From DASUSH01 sp963785155 (lineage in GTDB: Bacteria; Actinomycetota; Thermoleophilia; Solirubrobacterales; 70-9): DNA of 64,000 nucleotides. Of the stretch, positions 49,987-60,670 are shown in pieces. The notes beneath the pieces were generated by a model. It ran no database searches and was not told the origin of the DNA. It saw only the letters and a program-made list of their open reading frames with translations. Position 1 is the stretch's first letter. Each line of letters opens with the position of its first letter. The translations under genes were made by a program, and so were the position numbers. The stretch covers positions 434,001-498,000 of the forward strand of contig CAWAUB010000007.1 of assembly GCA_963785155.1 (NCBI GenBank), written 5' to 3'.

Positions 49987-51758
49987 ACGCCGCGCTCGAT
50001 CTCGCAGTTGGCGCGGTCCTTGGCGCCGCCACCGACGCAGCGGTCCTTCTGCCCGCCACCGCGCAGCCGGTCGCGCCCGTTGGAGCCCTTCAGCACGTCC
50101 TTGCCGTCGTCGCCGAGCAACAGGTCGTCGCCGACCCCGCCGTTGATCGAATCCTTGCCCAGGCCGCCGCAGACTCGGTCGTTGCCCTTGAGGCCCTTCA
50201 GCTTGTCCTTACCGGCGAGACCGGCGATCACGTCGGAGCGCTTCGTCCCTTTGAGCTTGTCGTTGCCGGCGGTGCCCACGATCGTCGCCACCTTGCCCGC
50301 GCATTTCGATTCGGTGCCGCCTTCCCCGCTACCAGTCGGATCGGTTCCCTCCGGCGGAGTGCCGACGGGGACGGTGCCGGTGGGGGGCGCGCCGGGGGTC
50401 GTGTTGCGGAAGAAGTGGGCGATCGACCCCCCGAACGGACCGGAGGTCACGTAGACCGACGCTCCGTCGGCGCTCGCGGCGACACCGTGCGCGCCGCTGA
50501 GCGGTCCAGCGGGGCCGGCGGGGGGCAGGTCTCCGCACGCCTGTGAGTTGTCGTTGGCTAGACAACCCTCGAAGGCGATCTGCCCGCCCGGCGCTCGGGT
50601 GAAATGGGACACCGAGCCGGCCCCGAACGAAGCGACGTATATGGATGCCCCGTCTGGTGTCAGGGCGGCGTCGAGGGCTCCATCGATCGGGGACGCCTGA
50701 AGATCAAGGCAGTTGGCGCTGCCGTCGTTGTTGATGCACGAATCGAACGTGAGTTGTCCCTGGGGCGCAGTCGAAAAGTGGGCGATTGCGGAGTTGGTGG
50801 AAGCGAAGGGGTCGGAAGCGATCACGTACGCCGATCCCCCGTCAGGGCTCGTCGCGACGTCGCGGGCGCCGGTGATCGGCCCGGCCGATCCGGCCGGCGG
50901 CAAGTCACCGCAGTTGTCGCTGCCGTCGTTATTCAGGCAGCCGTCGAGCGTGATCTGTCCCTGTGGCGCCGCGAAGAAGTGGGAAATCGAGTTGTCGGAT
51001 GCGGCGGCTACGTAGACCGATTCGCTGTCGCTGCTGACTGACACCCCAGAAGCGTCTCCAAGGGGCCCGTCCGGGCCGGGCGGGAACAGGTCCACGCAAT
51101 TCGGGGCGCCGTCGTTGCTCAGGCAGCCATCGAGAGCCAGCTGTCCCTGCGGCGCGCGGAAGAAGTGGGTGATGTTGCCTGGTAGCGAGGTGACGTAGAC
51201 GGAATCACCGTCGGGACTGATCGCTAGTCGACTTGCTGAGCCGAGCGGACTCGCGCTACCGGCGGGAGGCAGGTCGACGCACTGCCCGCCCGATCCGTCG
51301 TCGCTGAGACATCCGGCGAAGGTCAGCTGGCCGTCCGGAGGGCGAGCGAAATGAGTGATCGAGTCCTGATGGAGCATGTAGACCGAGTTGCCATCGAGGC
51401 TCGCGACGACGTCGCGATTCGGGCCCGGTGATCCCGCAAAGGGGCCGCACGGGGGAGTCGATGCCTCGTTGGTACACGACTGGAACGCGATCTGCCCGGT
51501 CGGGATTCGACGGAAATGGCTGATCGCGGTCGGGTCGTCGGCCCCGGCGTAGACCGAGTTGCCGTCGGGGCTGACGGCGACCCTGCCCGGCTGGTCAAGG
51601 GAGCCGTTGGGCAGGACTCCGCAACCGATCCCGGTGTTTTCGGCGAGGCAGCCGTCGAGCGAGATCTCGCCGATCGCACTCGCCGAGGGAGCGCCGAAAG
51701 CGAGCCCGGCGATCGCCAGCGCCGCCGAAACGAGGACACCGCCCCGGAACCGCCTCAT
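49983..51758 (-). CDS. Secreted beta-propeller protein with RTX-type calcium-binding repeats
   Basis: 591 residues. Signal peptide AALAIAGLAFGAPSASA|IGEI. Residues about 30-450 repeat an unusual unit of roughly 65 residues: GCLxNDGSxxCxDLPPAG, then AxxVAxSPDGxSVYV, then SISHFFRAPQGQ, which fits six or seven blades of a YVTN/lactonase-like propeller. After a Thr/Gly/Pro linker come hemolysin-type nonapeptides (GTAGNDKLKGTKRSDVIAG, GGVGDDLLLGDDGKDVLKG) and a Cys-containing end. Calcium-dependent folding outside the cell is likely. It meets the GT4 gene tail to tail with a 4-base overlap. Confidence 0.88.
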   Translation of the reverse strand: MRRFRGGVLVSAALAIAGLAFGAPSASAIGEISLDGCLAENTGIGCGVLPNGSLDQPGRVAVSPDGNSVYAGADDPTAISHFRRIPTGQIAFQSCTNEASTPPCGPFAGSPGPNRDVVASLDGNSVYMLHQDSITHFARPPDGQLTFAGCLSDDGSGGQCVDLPPAGSASPLGSASRLAISPDGDSVYVTSLPGNITHFFRAPQGQLALDGCLSNDGAPNCVDLFPPGPDGPLGDASGVSVSSDSESVYVAAASDNSISHFFAAPQGQITLDGCLNNDGSDNCGDLPPAGSAGPITGARDVATSPDGGSAYVIASDPFASTNSAIAHFSTAPQGQLTFDSCINNDGSANCLDLQASPIDGALDAALTPDGASIYVASFGAGSVSHFTRAPGGQIAFEGCLANDNSQACGDLPPAGPAGPLSGAHGVAASADGASVYVTSGPFGGSIAHFFRNTTPGAPPTGTVPVGTPPEGTDPTGSGEGGTESKCAGKVATIVGTAGNDKLKGTKRSDVIAGLAGKDKLKGLKGNDRVCGGLGKDSINGGVGDDLLLGDDGKDVLKGSNGRDRLRGGGQKDRCVGGGAKDRANCEIERGV

Positions 51759-51853
51759 CCTCCACCTGATCGAATCCCCCCGATTCAGGGAACGATCATC
51801 GCAAGCTGCGGAATGAGAGTCAAACGGGCTCGGGCTTCCGCCTCAGGGCCTTC

Positions 51854-51859
51854 TAGACT
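51854..51859 (+). promoter_or_regulatory. Predicted leaderless -10 box of pyrG
   Basis: TAGACT ends 12 bases before the pyrG ATG at 51872. It is identical to the box before alaS. Confidence 0.45.
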
Positions 51860-51871
51860 CGCTTCCCGAGC

Positions 51872-53554
<1,683 letters not shown>

Positions 53555-53577
53555 CCCCCGAACCGCCGATCTGGCGG

Positions 53578-53583
53578 TACGGT
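53578..53583 (+). promoter_or_regulatory. Predicted leaderless -10 box of the second NTF2-like gene
   Basis: TACGGT ends 8 bases before the ATG at 53592. Confidence 0.4.
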
Positions 53584-53591
53584 CCGTATCG

Positions 53592-53990
53592 ATGCCTTCG
53601 GACCGGATGGAGCTGGTTGAGAGGTTTTTCGCGCGCTGGACGCAGGGCGACCGCACCGTCGCGCCGGAGGAGGTCCACCCGGACGCCGAGTTGCACACGC
53701 GTCTCGCCGCCGCGCAGGGCGAGCCATACCGCGGGCCGGAGGGCGTCGATCAGTGGGGTCGCGACCTCGGAGCGGTCTGGGAGAGCATGGATCTCGAGGT
53801 CGAGGAGATGATCGAGACCGACTCCGGCGAGATCCTCGTGCTCAGCACAGCCGAGCTGGTTGGGCGGGGCAGCGAGGTCTCGTTCACCCAGCCGATCAGC
53901 TGGCTCTTCTCCTTTCGCGGCGAGCTGCCGGTGCGCATGGAGGTCTTTCAGAACCATGCAGATGGCCGCAAGGCGGCGGGGCTGCTTTAG
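53592..53990 (+). CDS. NTF2-like / SnoaL-like protein
   Basis: 132 residues from ATG 53592 (MPSDRMELVERFFARWTQGD). The helix-then-barrel order, YRGPEGVDQWGRDLGAVWES and the strand-rich end (SWLFSFRGELPVRMEVFQNH) fit a SnoaL-like polyketide-cyclase fold. No catalytic Asp/His set can be assigned. It leads the partner-switch module by 12 bases and may share its transcript. The open frame upstream runs over the pyrG end and is not used. Confidence 0.8.
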   Translation: MPSDRMELVERFFARWTQGDRTVAPEEVHPDAELHTRLAAAQGEPYRGPEGVDQWGRDLGAVWESMDLEVEEMIETDSGEILVLSTAELVGRGSEVSFTQPISWLFSFRGELPVRMEVFQNHADGRKAAGLL

Positions 53991-54002
53991 ATTTCGCTGG
54001 CG

Positions 54003-54407
54003 ATGGTGGTAAAGGGACCGACACCGCTCAACGTGAAGCTGCCGGCTGAGCCCGACAGCGTCACCCAGGCGCGCCGCAGGGTTGCCGAGTTCGCCGAGGG
54101 GGCCGGGCTCGACTCGGTGGACGCCGAGCTCGCCGTTGCCGAGGCTGTCGGCAACGCCGTCGTGCACGCGTTCCCAGGAGGCACGCCCGGCATCGTGAAC
54201 GTCCGAGCGGAACTCCGCGAGGAGGGATTGCTGGTCGTGGTCGAGGACGACGGGATCGGAATGCGGCCGAACCCGAAGAGCGTCGGCCTGGGCCTCGGCC
54301 TGCCGCTGATCGGGCGGCTCACCTCCTCCTACCGGGTGAGCGGCAACGACATGGGCGGCAGCTCCATCTGGATGCTCTTCGAGCCGATGGCGGCGAGCGA
54401 TGCCTGA
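54003..54407 (+). CDS. RsbW-like anti-sigma factor / serine kinase
   Basis: 134 residues, GHKL ATPase fold. N-box ELAVAEAVGNAVVHAF, G1 box VEDDGIGM and GLGLGLPLIGRL with the last lid segment GGSSIWMLFEP. Such proteins bind a sigma factor or phosphorylate an RsbV-type antagonist; the next gene encodes that antagonist. No sigma factor gene lies in the window, so the target is elsewhere. It overlaps the rsbV-like gene by 8 bases. Confidence 0.9.
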   Translation: MVVKGPTPLNVKLPAEPDSVTQARRRVAEFAEGAGLDSVDAELAVAEAVGNAVVHAFPGGTPGIVNVRAELREEGLLVVVEDDGIGMRPNPKSVGLGLGLPLIGRLTSSYRVSGNDMGGSSIWMLFEPMAASDA

Positions 54408-54768
54408 CGACGGAGGCGCATCGATCTCGGTCAGCCGCGAGGAGCTCGAGGGCCGGCTGCTTGCTCTCGTCGCGACCGGCGAGCTGGATATGTCCGTGGC
54501 TTCGTCGTTCGAGTCCCAGCTCGACCCCGAAGGACTGAAGGACGCGGCGGGCGTCGTCGTCGATCTGAGCGGGGTCGCCTTCATCGACTCGAGCGGGATC
54601 CGCGTCGTCGCGACCCGGTTGCAGGAGCTGGAGCAGGCCGGGATCGCGGCCTGCGCGGTTGTCGAGGTCGATTCGCCGGTCGAGCGTGCCATGGAGCTTT
54701 CGGGGATGAACGAGCTGCTCGCGCTCGAGCACGACCGCGAATCGGCGATCCGGCGACTTAACGGATGA
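54400..54768 (+). CDS. RsbV-like STAS anti-sigma-factor antagonist
   Basis: 122 residues. STAS fold with the phosphorylation site in VAFIDSSGIRVVATRL (Ser in DSSG). The opening SISVSREELEGRLLALVATG and the LSGMNELLALEHDRESA end are typical. It would be phosphorylated by the adjacent RsbW-like kinase and dephosphorylated by the PP2C that follows. ATG overlaps both neighbours. Confidence 0.9.
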   Translation: MPDDGGASISVSREELEGRLLALVATGELDMSVASSFESQLDPEGLKDAAGVVVDLSGVAFIDSSGIRVVATRLQELEQAGIAACAVVEVDSPVERAMELSGMNELLALEHDRESAIRRLNG

Positions 54769-56909
54769 GCCGTCCCGAGTCCGCCCAGGTCGCGACCGCG
54801 CTCGAGCGCGGGCACGGGCAGGCGATCATCAATACGGCGGCAGACGCGATCATCAGCAAGGACCGGAACGCGGTGATCACCAGCTGGAACCGCTCGGCGG
54901 AGAGGCTCTACGGGTACTCCGCGGAGGAGGCGGTTGGCCAGTCGATCGCGATGCTGATACCGGAGCACCGATCCGGGGAGGAGACCGAGATCCTCTCGCG
55001 GATCCTCGCCGGCGAGGTCGTCGAGCACTACGAGACCGAGCGCATGCGCAAGGACGGCGAGATCCTCACCGTCTCGCTGCGCATCTCGCCGATCTATACC
55101 GATGACGGCACGATCGCCGGAGCGTCGGTCATCGCCCGCGACATCACCGAGCAGCGAGCGGCCCAGGACCGTTCTGAGAGCCTGCAGCGAATCACCGCTG
55201 CTCTCGCAGAGGCCATCTCCACCGATCGCGCGGGCGAGATCGTCCTCGATGAGGCGGTCAGCACGCTCGGCGCGGAGGCCGCGACGATCGGCATGGTCGA
55301 TCGGCCGGGAGAAAACATCAACATCCTCGCCAGCCGCGGATACTCGGAGAAGAACATGGCAGCGTGGCAGTCCTTCCCCGTGGACGGTCAGCTGCCGATG
55401 AGCGATGTCGTTCGCACCCGTGAGCCGGTCTGGCTGTCGACCAAGCTCGAGCTCGCCGGCAACTATCCCGCGGTCGCCGGGGGCGCGCTTCCGTACGGCG
55501 CGCTCGCTGTCACGCCGCTGGTCGTCGAGGGCCAGGCGTTCGGCGCGATCGCTCTCAGCTTTCACGACGAGCGCGAGTTCGAGCCACCGGAGCGCGCGTT
55601 TCTCCTGGCGGCGTCACAGCAGGCGGCGAACGCGCTCTTTCGAGCGCGCCTTCACGACAGCGAGCGCAGCGCTCGCGACCAGCTGGCGTTCGTCGTTCGC
55701 GCGAGCGAGGTGCTGGCGGAGACGCTGGACCTGGACGAGACCTTCGACCGGCTCGGCTCGATCGCCGTGCCTCGGGTCGCCGACTGGTTCAGCGTCGACC
55801 TCGTCCTCGAGGGCGAGACGCGCAACGTCGCCGTCGCGCACTTCGACCCCGAGAAGGTCGAGCTCGCGAAGCGGATACGCGAGCGCTATCCGCCCGACCC
55901 CGACTCGGAGACGGGCGTCCCCCAGGTCATCCGCACCGGCGAGCCCGAGATGTACCCCGAGATCCCCCAGGAACTGCTCGAGCAGGGAGCGGTCGACGAA
56001 GAGCATCTGGGCCTGATCCGCGAGCTCGGCCTCGTCTCCGCGATGGTGGTTCCCCTAAAGGCGCGAGGCGAGGTGCTCGGCGCGCTGACCCTGGTCTCCG
56101 CGGAATCCGGGCGTCACTACGGCGAGGAGGACCTCGAGCTGGCCCAGGAGCTCGCCGGGCACGCCGCACTCGCGGTGGAGAACGCGCTCCTCTACCAGCG
56201 GGAGCACGAGGCCGCGCTCACCCTGCAGCGGGCCCTCCTTCCCGAACAGCTTCCCGAGCTCGAGGGCCTGAAGTTCGCGGGCCGCTATCAGCCGGGCGGG
56301 CATGGCCTCGAGGCGGGAGGAGATTGGTACGACGCGATTCCCTGTGACGACGGCACCGTCGTCCTCGTCATCGGCGACGTCTCCGGCCGGGGCATCCCGG
56401 CGGCGTCGATCATGGGCCGGATACGGACCGCGATCCATGCCTACGTGGTCGAGCGCCACACGCCGGTCGCAGCCGTGATGCGCCTCGACCGCGTCGTCGC
56501 CGACTTCACCCAGAACGAGATGGCGACCTTGATCTGGGTCACGCTCGATCCCCGCACCGGTGAGGCCGAGTACGTCGTCGCCGGTCACCCTCCGGCATTC
56601 ATCCGAAGCCCCGACGGCAAGGTCGCCGAGCTCGACGCCAAGCGCTCTCCGCCCGTGGGCGTCTTCCCTCGCCCACGGTTCAAGCTCAACCGCACCACGA
56701 TCGAGCCGGGCTCGATCCTCTTCATGTACACGGACGGGCTGGTGGAGCGGCGCAGCAACGGGATCGATCCGGGACTCGAAACTCTTCGGAAGGCGCTCGC
56801 CGGCGCGCCCGCGGATCCAGACGCTTGCGCCGACGCGGCGATGGCCGCTCTGGATCCGGGTGAGGCGGCGGACGACGTCGCCATCCTCGCGGTTCGAGTC
56901 GGTGAGTGA
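54765..56909 (+). CDS. PAS-GAF-GAF PP2C (RsbU/SpoIIE-type) phosphatase
   Basis: 714 residues. PAS domain about 15-130 (INTAADAIISKDRNAVITSW, LYGYSAEEAVGQSI). First GAF about 145-295 (DEAVSTLGAEAATIGMVDRP). Second GAF about 310-485 with RVADWFSVDLVLEGETRNVA. PP2C domain about 500-714: GDWYDAIPCDDGTVVLVIGD, VSGRGIPAASIMGRIRTAI, and metal Asp in MYTDGLVERRSNGID. It senses a small ligand or redox state and dephosphorylates the RsbV-like protein just upstream (4-base overlap). One complete, co-transcribed partner-switching module. Confidence 0.93.
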   Translation: MSRPESAQVATALERGHGQAIINTAADAIISKDRNAVITSWNRSAERLYGYSAEEAVGQSIAMLIPEHRSGEETEILSRILAGEVVEHYETERMRKDGEILTVSLRISPIYTDDGTIAGASVIARDITEQRAAQDRSESLQRITAALAEAISTDRAGEIVLDEAVSTLGAEAATIGMVDRPGENINILASRGYSEKNMAAWQSFPVDGQLPMSDVVRTREPVWLSTKLELAGNYPAVAGGALPYGALAVTPLVVEGQAFGAIALSFHDEREFEPPERAFLLAASQQAANALFRARLHDSERSARDQLAFVVRASEVLAETLDLDETFDRLGSIAVPRVADWFSVDLVLEGETRNVAVAHFDPEKVELAKRIRERYPPDPDSETGVPQVIRTGEPEMYPEIPQELLEQGAVDEEHLGLIRELGLVSAMVVPLKARGEVLGALTLVSAESGRHYGEEDLELAQELAGHAALAVENALLYQREHEAALTLQRALLPEQLPELEGLKFAGRYQPGGHGLEAGGDWYDAIPCDDGTVVLVIGDVSGRGIPAASIMGRIRTAIHAYVVERHTPVAAVMRLDRVVADFTQNEMATLIWVTLDPRTGEAEYVVAGHPPAFIRSPDGKVAELDAKRSPPVGVFPRPRFKLNRTTIEPGSILFMYTDGLVERRSNGIDPGLETLRKALAGAPADPDACADAAMAALDPGEAADDVAILAVRVGE

Positions 56910-56919
56910 TTCGGACCGA

Positions 56920-58019
56920 ATGCTCGAGCGCTTCACCGCGCTCTGCGAGATCGCGAGCCCGACCGGCAGTGAGCGCGCGGTCGCGGATGCGCTGCTCGGG
57001 GAGCTCGGAGCACTCGGGGTCGAGGTCACGGAGGACGACTCCGCCGGCCCGGCCCGCGCGGGCGCCGGCAACCTGATCGCCCGGATCCCCGGCGAGAGCG
57101 AGGGCTGGGTGATGTTCTGCGCCCACCTCGACACCGTTCCGCACGACGGCCCGGTCGAGGTCGAGCTCGCGGACGGGGTCTTTCGCAGCCGGGGCGAGAC
57201 GATCCTCGGTGCCGACAACAAGGCGGCGGTGACTGTCCTCGCGGAGCTCGCCGCCCGAGCGATCGACAGACCGCCCCCGGTCGGGCTCGAGCTGGTCTTC
57301 ACGGTCGCCGAGGAGGACGGCCTGCGCGGTGCGAAGGAGCTAGACCTCGGATCGCTTCGCTCCGGCTATGGGTTCGTCCTCGATCACGCGAGCCCGATCG
57401 GCGAGGTGATCATCGCCGCGCCGACCTACAACCGGATCGAGGCCGATTTCTCCGGCGCCGAGGCGCACGCCGGGATCCGCCCGGAGGACGGCCACAGTGC
57501 GATCGAGGCCGCCGCTGCGGCGGTCACCGCGATGCAGCTCGGGCGTCTCGACGATGAGACGACCGCCAACGTCGGCGTGATCGCGGGCGGGACCGCTTCG
57601 AACGTCGTCGCGGGCAGCGGCCCGCATCGATGCCGAGGCGCGGAGCCTCGAACGAGACCCGTGCCGCCGAGGTCACCCAGGCCATGGTCGACGCGTGCAC
57701 GTGGGCGGCGGGCGAGCACCGCTGCGACCTCGAGGTCGAGGTTCGCGAGATGTTCCGCGGCTACCGCCTGCGGCCGAGTGCCGAGCCGGTCCAGGTTGCG
57801 CTCGAGGGTTTGCGCCGCACCGGTCACGAGCCGGTGGAGGCAACCACCGGCGGCGGGAGCGACGCCAATGCCCTTTGCGCGGCCGGCTTCGACGCGGTCC
57901 TGCTCGCCAACGGCACCGAGGCGAACCACACGCCGGACGAGAGCGTCGCGGCCGAGCGGATCGTGGAGATGCTCGCGGTGTGCGAGGCGATCACCGCGGA
58001 GGCGGCTTCGAGATGCTGA
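56920..58019 (+). CDS. M20-family (peptidase T-like) metallopeptidase, two frameshifts
   Basis: About 365 residues. Zinc-site segments MFCAHLDTVPHDGPVE, GADNKAAVTVLAELA, FTVAEEDGLRGAKELD and the end TGGGSDANALCAAGF, NGTEANHTPDESV match tripeptidase-type M20 enzymes. The lid domain starts NRIEADFSGAEAHAGIRPED. Two +1 shifts lie near 57622 and 57650; reading across them gives VAGSGRIDAEARSLNETRA, the expected join. ATG 56920 is chosen, with GTG 56902 as an alternative. Its stop overlaps the DUF3866 ATG. Confidence 0.85.
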
Positions 58020-59079
58020 AGCTTCGGCGTGGTGTGGTGGTGGATGCCGACCCGCTCCTGTCGAGGTCGGGGAGGAACGGCGGCGAGCCTGGGCGGACCC
58101 CGCCCTCGTCGGCGCCTGCGAGGCCGGCGATGACGTGATCGTCAACGTCGAGGCGCTCGACCTCGCTCTCGGCTCCGGGGGCTTCGACATCGTCTGCGCC
58201 AACCTGACCCGCGGGCTCGAGGCGCCCGGGGCGAGCGACATCCATGTGATCAAGCTCAACTACTCGCCGATCCAGCATCCGGTGGATCCGGTCGAGGTTT
58301 CGTACGAGGACGCGCCGGCCCGGCCGACCCGCCGCCCGCCTGTGCTCGTCCTGCCGCTGCACGGCCATCTCGCGCCGGCCGCTTGGGCGTTCGGTGCGGC
58401 GGCGGACGGGCTGGCGCTCGGCTACGTGCAGACACCCGGGGCGGCGCTGCCCGGCACGCTGTCCCGCGACGTCGCGGCGATGCGCGAGCGCGGCCTGCTG
58501 GCGGGCCACGTCACCGCAGGCCCCTGTTACGGCGGCGAGGAGGAGGCGATCAGCGTTCCCGGCGCCCTACATGCCGCGGCCGAGCGACTCGGCTGGGACG
58601 CGATCATCGCCGGGCCCGGGCCCGGGATCCTCGGTTCCGCGACCCGCTACGGCCATGGCGGGATGGCCGCACTCGACGTCGCTCATTCGGCGATCGCGCT
58701 CGGCCTGCCGGCGCTCCTATCCCCGCGGCTTTCAGGCTCCGACCCGCGCGACCGCCATCGCGGGCTCTCCCATCACAGCGCCGCGGTGCTCGAGCTGCTC
58801 CTCGGGCCGGTTCGCGTTCCGGTCCCGGAGACAGACGCCGGCGGCTGGCCGACCGAGGCGCGGGAGGGCGGCGGAGCGGAGGACGCGCTCGCAGCGATCA
58901 CGGAGGCCTGCGGGGATCGCCACGACGTCGCGGTGGAGCCCGTCGACCTCGAGGCCTACGCGGAGGCCGGCCTGCCGACGTCCACGATGGGCCGCTCGAT
59001 CGAGGAGGACCCGCTCTTCTTCGCCGCGCCGCTTGCCGCGGGCCGAGCCCTCGCGAATGCCGCGCGCGGTAACGGGTAG
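58013..59079 (+). CDS. DUF3866 family protein (one frameshift)
   Basis: About 354 residues. The N-terminus MLKLRRGVVVDADPL continues, after a -1 shift near 58058, as VEVGEERRRAWADPALVGAC and EAGDDVIVNVEALDLALGSG. Conserved segments follow: VVLNLTRGLEAPG-like CANLTRGLEAPGASDIHVIK, LPLHGHLAPAAWAFGA, AGPCYGGEEEAISVPGAL, GPGPGILGSATRYGHGGM and SHHSAAVLELLLGPV. The family has no known activity. In actinobacteria it sits next to the NUDIX hydrolase and xerD, as here. Confidence 0.85.
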
Positions 59080-59089
59080 GCAGGTTCCG

Positions 59090-59638
59090 TTGGACGAACT
59101 CGAACGCATCGACAGCGAGGTCCGATACGAGGGCAAGATCGTCACCGTCCGCGAGGACACCTACCGCTACGAGGACGGGTCGACGGCAGAGCGCGAGATC
59201 GTCGTCCACCCGGGTGCGGTCGCCGTCGTGGCATATGACGATCTCCACGTCTGGCTCGTCCGCCAGCCGCGCGAGGCGGTCGGCGAGCCCGATCTGCTGG
59301 AGCTGCCCGCGGGCAAGCTCGACGTCGAGGGCGAGTCGCCGCTCGATGCGATGAAGCGGGAGCTGGTGGAGGAGATCGGCAAGGAGGCGGGGGAGTGGCG
59401 GGAGCTCAAGCGCATCTACACCAGCCCCGGGTTCGCCCAGGAGGAGGTCTGGATCTTCCTCGCGTCCGAGCTGCGCTCCGTCGAGCACGATCCCGATCCC
59501 GACGAGCGGATCGAGGTGGTGGCCTGGGCTCTGGACGACCTGGAGGGCGCGATCGAGGCCAGCGCGGACTCGAAGACGCTGATCGGATTGATGCTGTTCG
59601 CCGAGCTGCGGCGCCGCGACGAGCTCTGGCCCGCCTGA
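59090..59638 (+). CDS. NUDIX hydrolase (ADP-ribose pyrophosphatase-like)
   Basis: 182 residues from TTG 59090, which has ggcagg 5 bases upstream. The NUDIX box is GKLDVEGESPLDAMKRELVE plus EIGKEAGE (GX5EX7REUXEEXGU). The preceding EREIVVHPGAVAVVAYDDLH and the FAQEEVWIFLASELRSVEHD piece with the extra Glu are as in ADP-ribose pyrophosphatases such as Rv1700. It lies between pyrG and xerD in the same order as in M. tuberculosis. Confidence 0.9.
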   Translation: MDELERIDSEVRYEGKIVTVREDTYRYEDGSTAEREIVVHPGAVAVVAYDDLHVWLVRQPREAVGEPDLLELPAGKLDVEGESPLDAMKRELVEEIGKEAGEWRELKRIYTSPGFAQEEVWIFLASELRSVEHDPDPDERIEVVAWALDDLEGAIEASADSKTLIGLMLFAELRRRDELWPA

Positions 59639-59692
59639 GCGTCGCGTTGCACCGGCAGGACGGACCGGCGGTGAGCCGAACTCCCATGGGCC

Positions 59693-60661
59693 ATGGCCAT
59701 TGCGATCGAGAATCGTTCCGAGGTCGACGAGCGCTTCGAGGCGCTCGTCCTCGACTTCCTCGCGTACATGGAGTTCGAGCGCGGGCTGGCCCGTAACACG
59801 CTGACCGCCTACCGCACCGACCTGCTCCAGTACGGCGAGTTCCTGCACCGCCACGGGGTCGGCCCGGCAAGCGCCAAGGCCGCCGACGTCTCCGAGTTCC
59901 TCGCCGAGCTTGCGACCGGCACGGTCGCGGGCGAGGAGAACGGGGACGCCAAGGCCCCGTGCTCGGCGGCGACGATCAACCGGAAGGCCGCCTGCCTGCG
60001 CTCCTTCTACCGTCACCTCCGCCGCCAGGGGGTGATCGACGAGGACCCGACCGCGAACCTCGCCGCGCCGCGGCGGGGCCGAAAGCTTCCGCAGGTGCTC
60101 ACCCTCGGCGAGGTGAAGAAGCTGCTCGAGGGGGCCAATGGGGCGGACGCGATCGCGCTCCGCGACAGGGCGCTGCTCGAGGTGATGTACGCCTCAGGGC
60201 TGCGCGCTTCGGAGGCGACGGGGCTCGAGGTCACCGACGCCGACCTTCGTCGCGGGTTCGTCCGTGCGCACGGAAAGGGCTCCAAGGAGCGGATCGTCCC
60301 GCTCGGCCGCGAGGCCGCCGGTGCACTACGCCGCTACCTGCAGCGGGGCCGCCCGGAGCTGGTCGGCTCGAGCGGCGAGCGCAAGCTCTTCGTCAACTTC
60401 CGCGGTGGGCCGCTGACCCGTCAGGGCCTCTACAAGATCATCCGCCGCCACGCCCGCGGCGCGGGGCTCGACGGCAAGATGAGCCCGCACACCCTCCGCC
60501 ACACCTTCGCCACGCACCTGCTCGCCGGGGGCTGCGACCTGCGCTCCGTCCAGGAGATGCTCGGCCACGCCGACATCGCGACGACGCAGATGTACACCCA
60601 CCTCTCCGGCGAGGAGATCAAGGCGGCGTACTTCAAGGCGCACCCGCGAGCACGCGCCTGA
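59693..60661 (+). CDS. xerD: Tyrosine recombinase XerD
   Basis: Resolves chromosome dimers at dif with XerC. 322 residues. SAM-like N-terminal DNA-binding domain (about 15-130, FLAYMEFERGLARNTLTAY). Catalytic domain: Arg in MYASGLRASEATGLEV, Lys in AHGKGSKERIVPLG, HTLRHTFATHLLAGG (His and Arg), His in LGHADIATTQ and nucleophile Tyr in QMYTHLSGEEI. A 12-residue insert near residue 80 (VAGEENGDAKAPC) is unusual. It is a housekeeping Xer and not an integrase, judging by location and length. Confidence 0.94.
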   Translation: MAIAIENRSEVDERFEALVLDFLAYMEFERGLARNTLTAYRTDLLQYGEFLHRHGVGPASAKAADVSEFLAELATGTVAGEENGDAKAPCSAATINRKAACLRSFYRHLRRQGVIDEDPTANLAAPRRGRKLPQVLTLGEVKKLLEGANGADAIALRDRALLEVMYASGLRASEATGLEVTDADLRRGFVRAHGKGSKERIVPLGREAAGALRRYLQRGRPELVGSSGERKLFVNFRGGPLTRQGLYKIIRRHARGAGLDGKMSPHTLRHTFATHLLAGGCDLRSVQEMLGHADIATTQMYTHLSGEEIKAAYFKAHPRARA

Positions 60662-60670
60662 CGCCGCGGG

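Noticed and set aside
59693..60661. Tyrosine recombinase as a sign of an integrated element
   Set aside because: It has housekeeping XerD features and conserved position after the NUDIX gene; no attachment repeats or phage genes are nearby.
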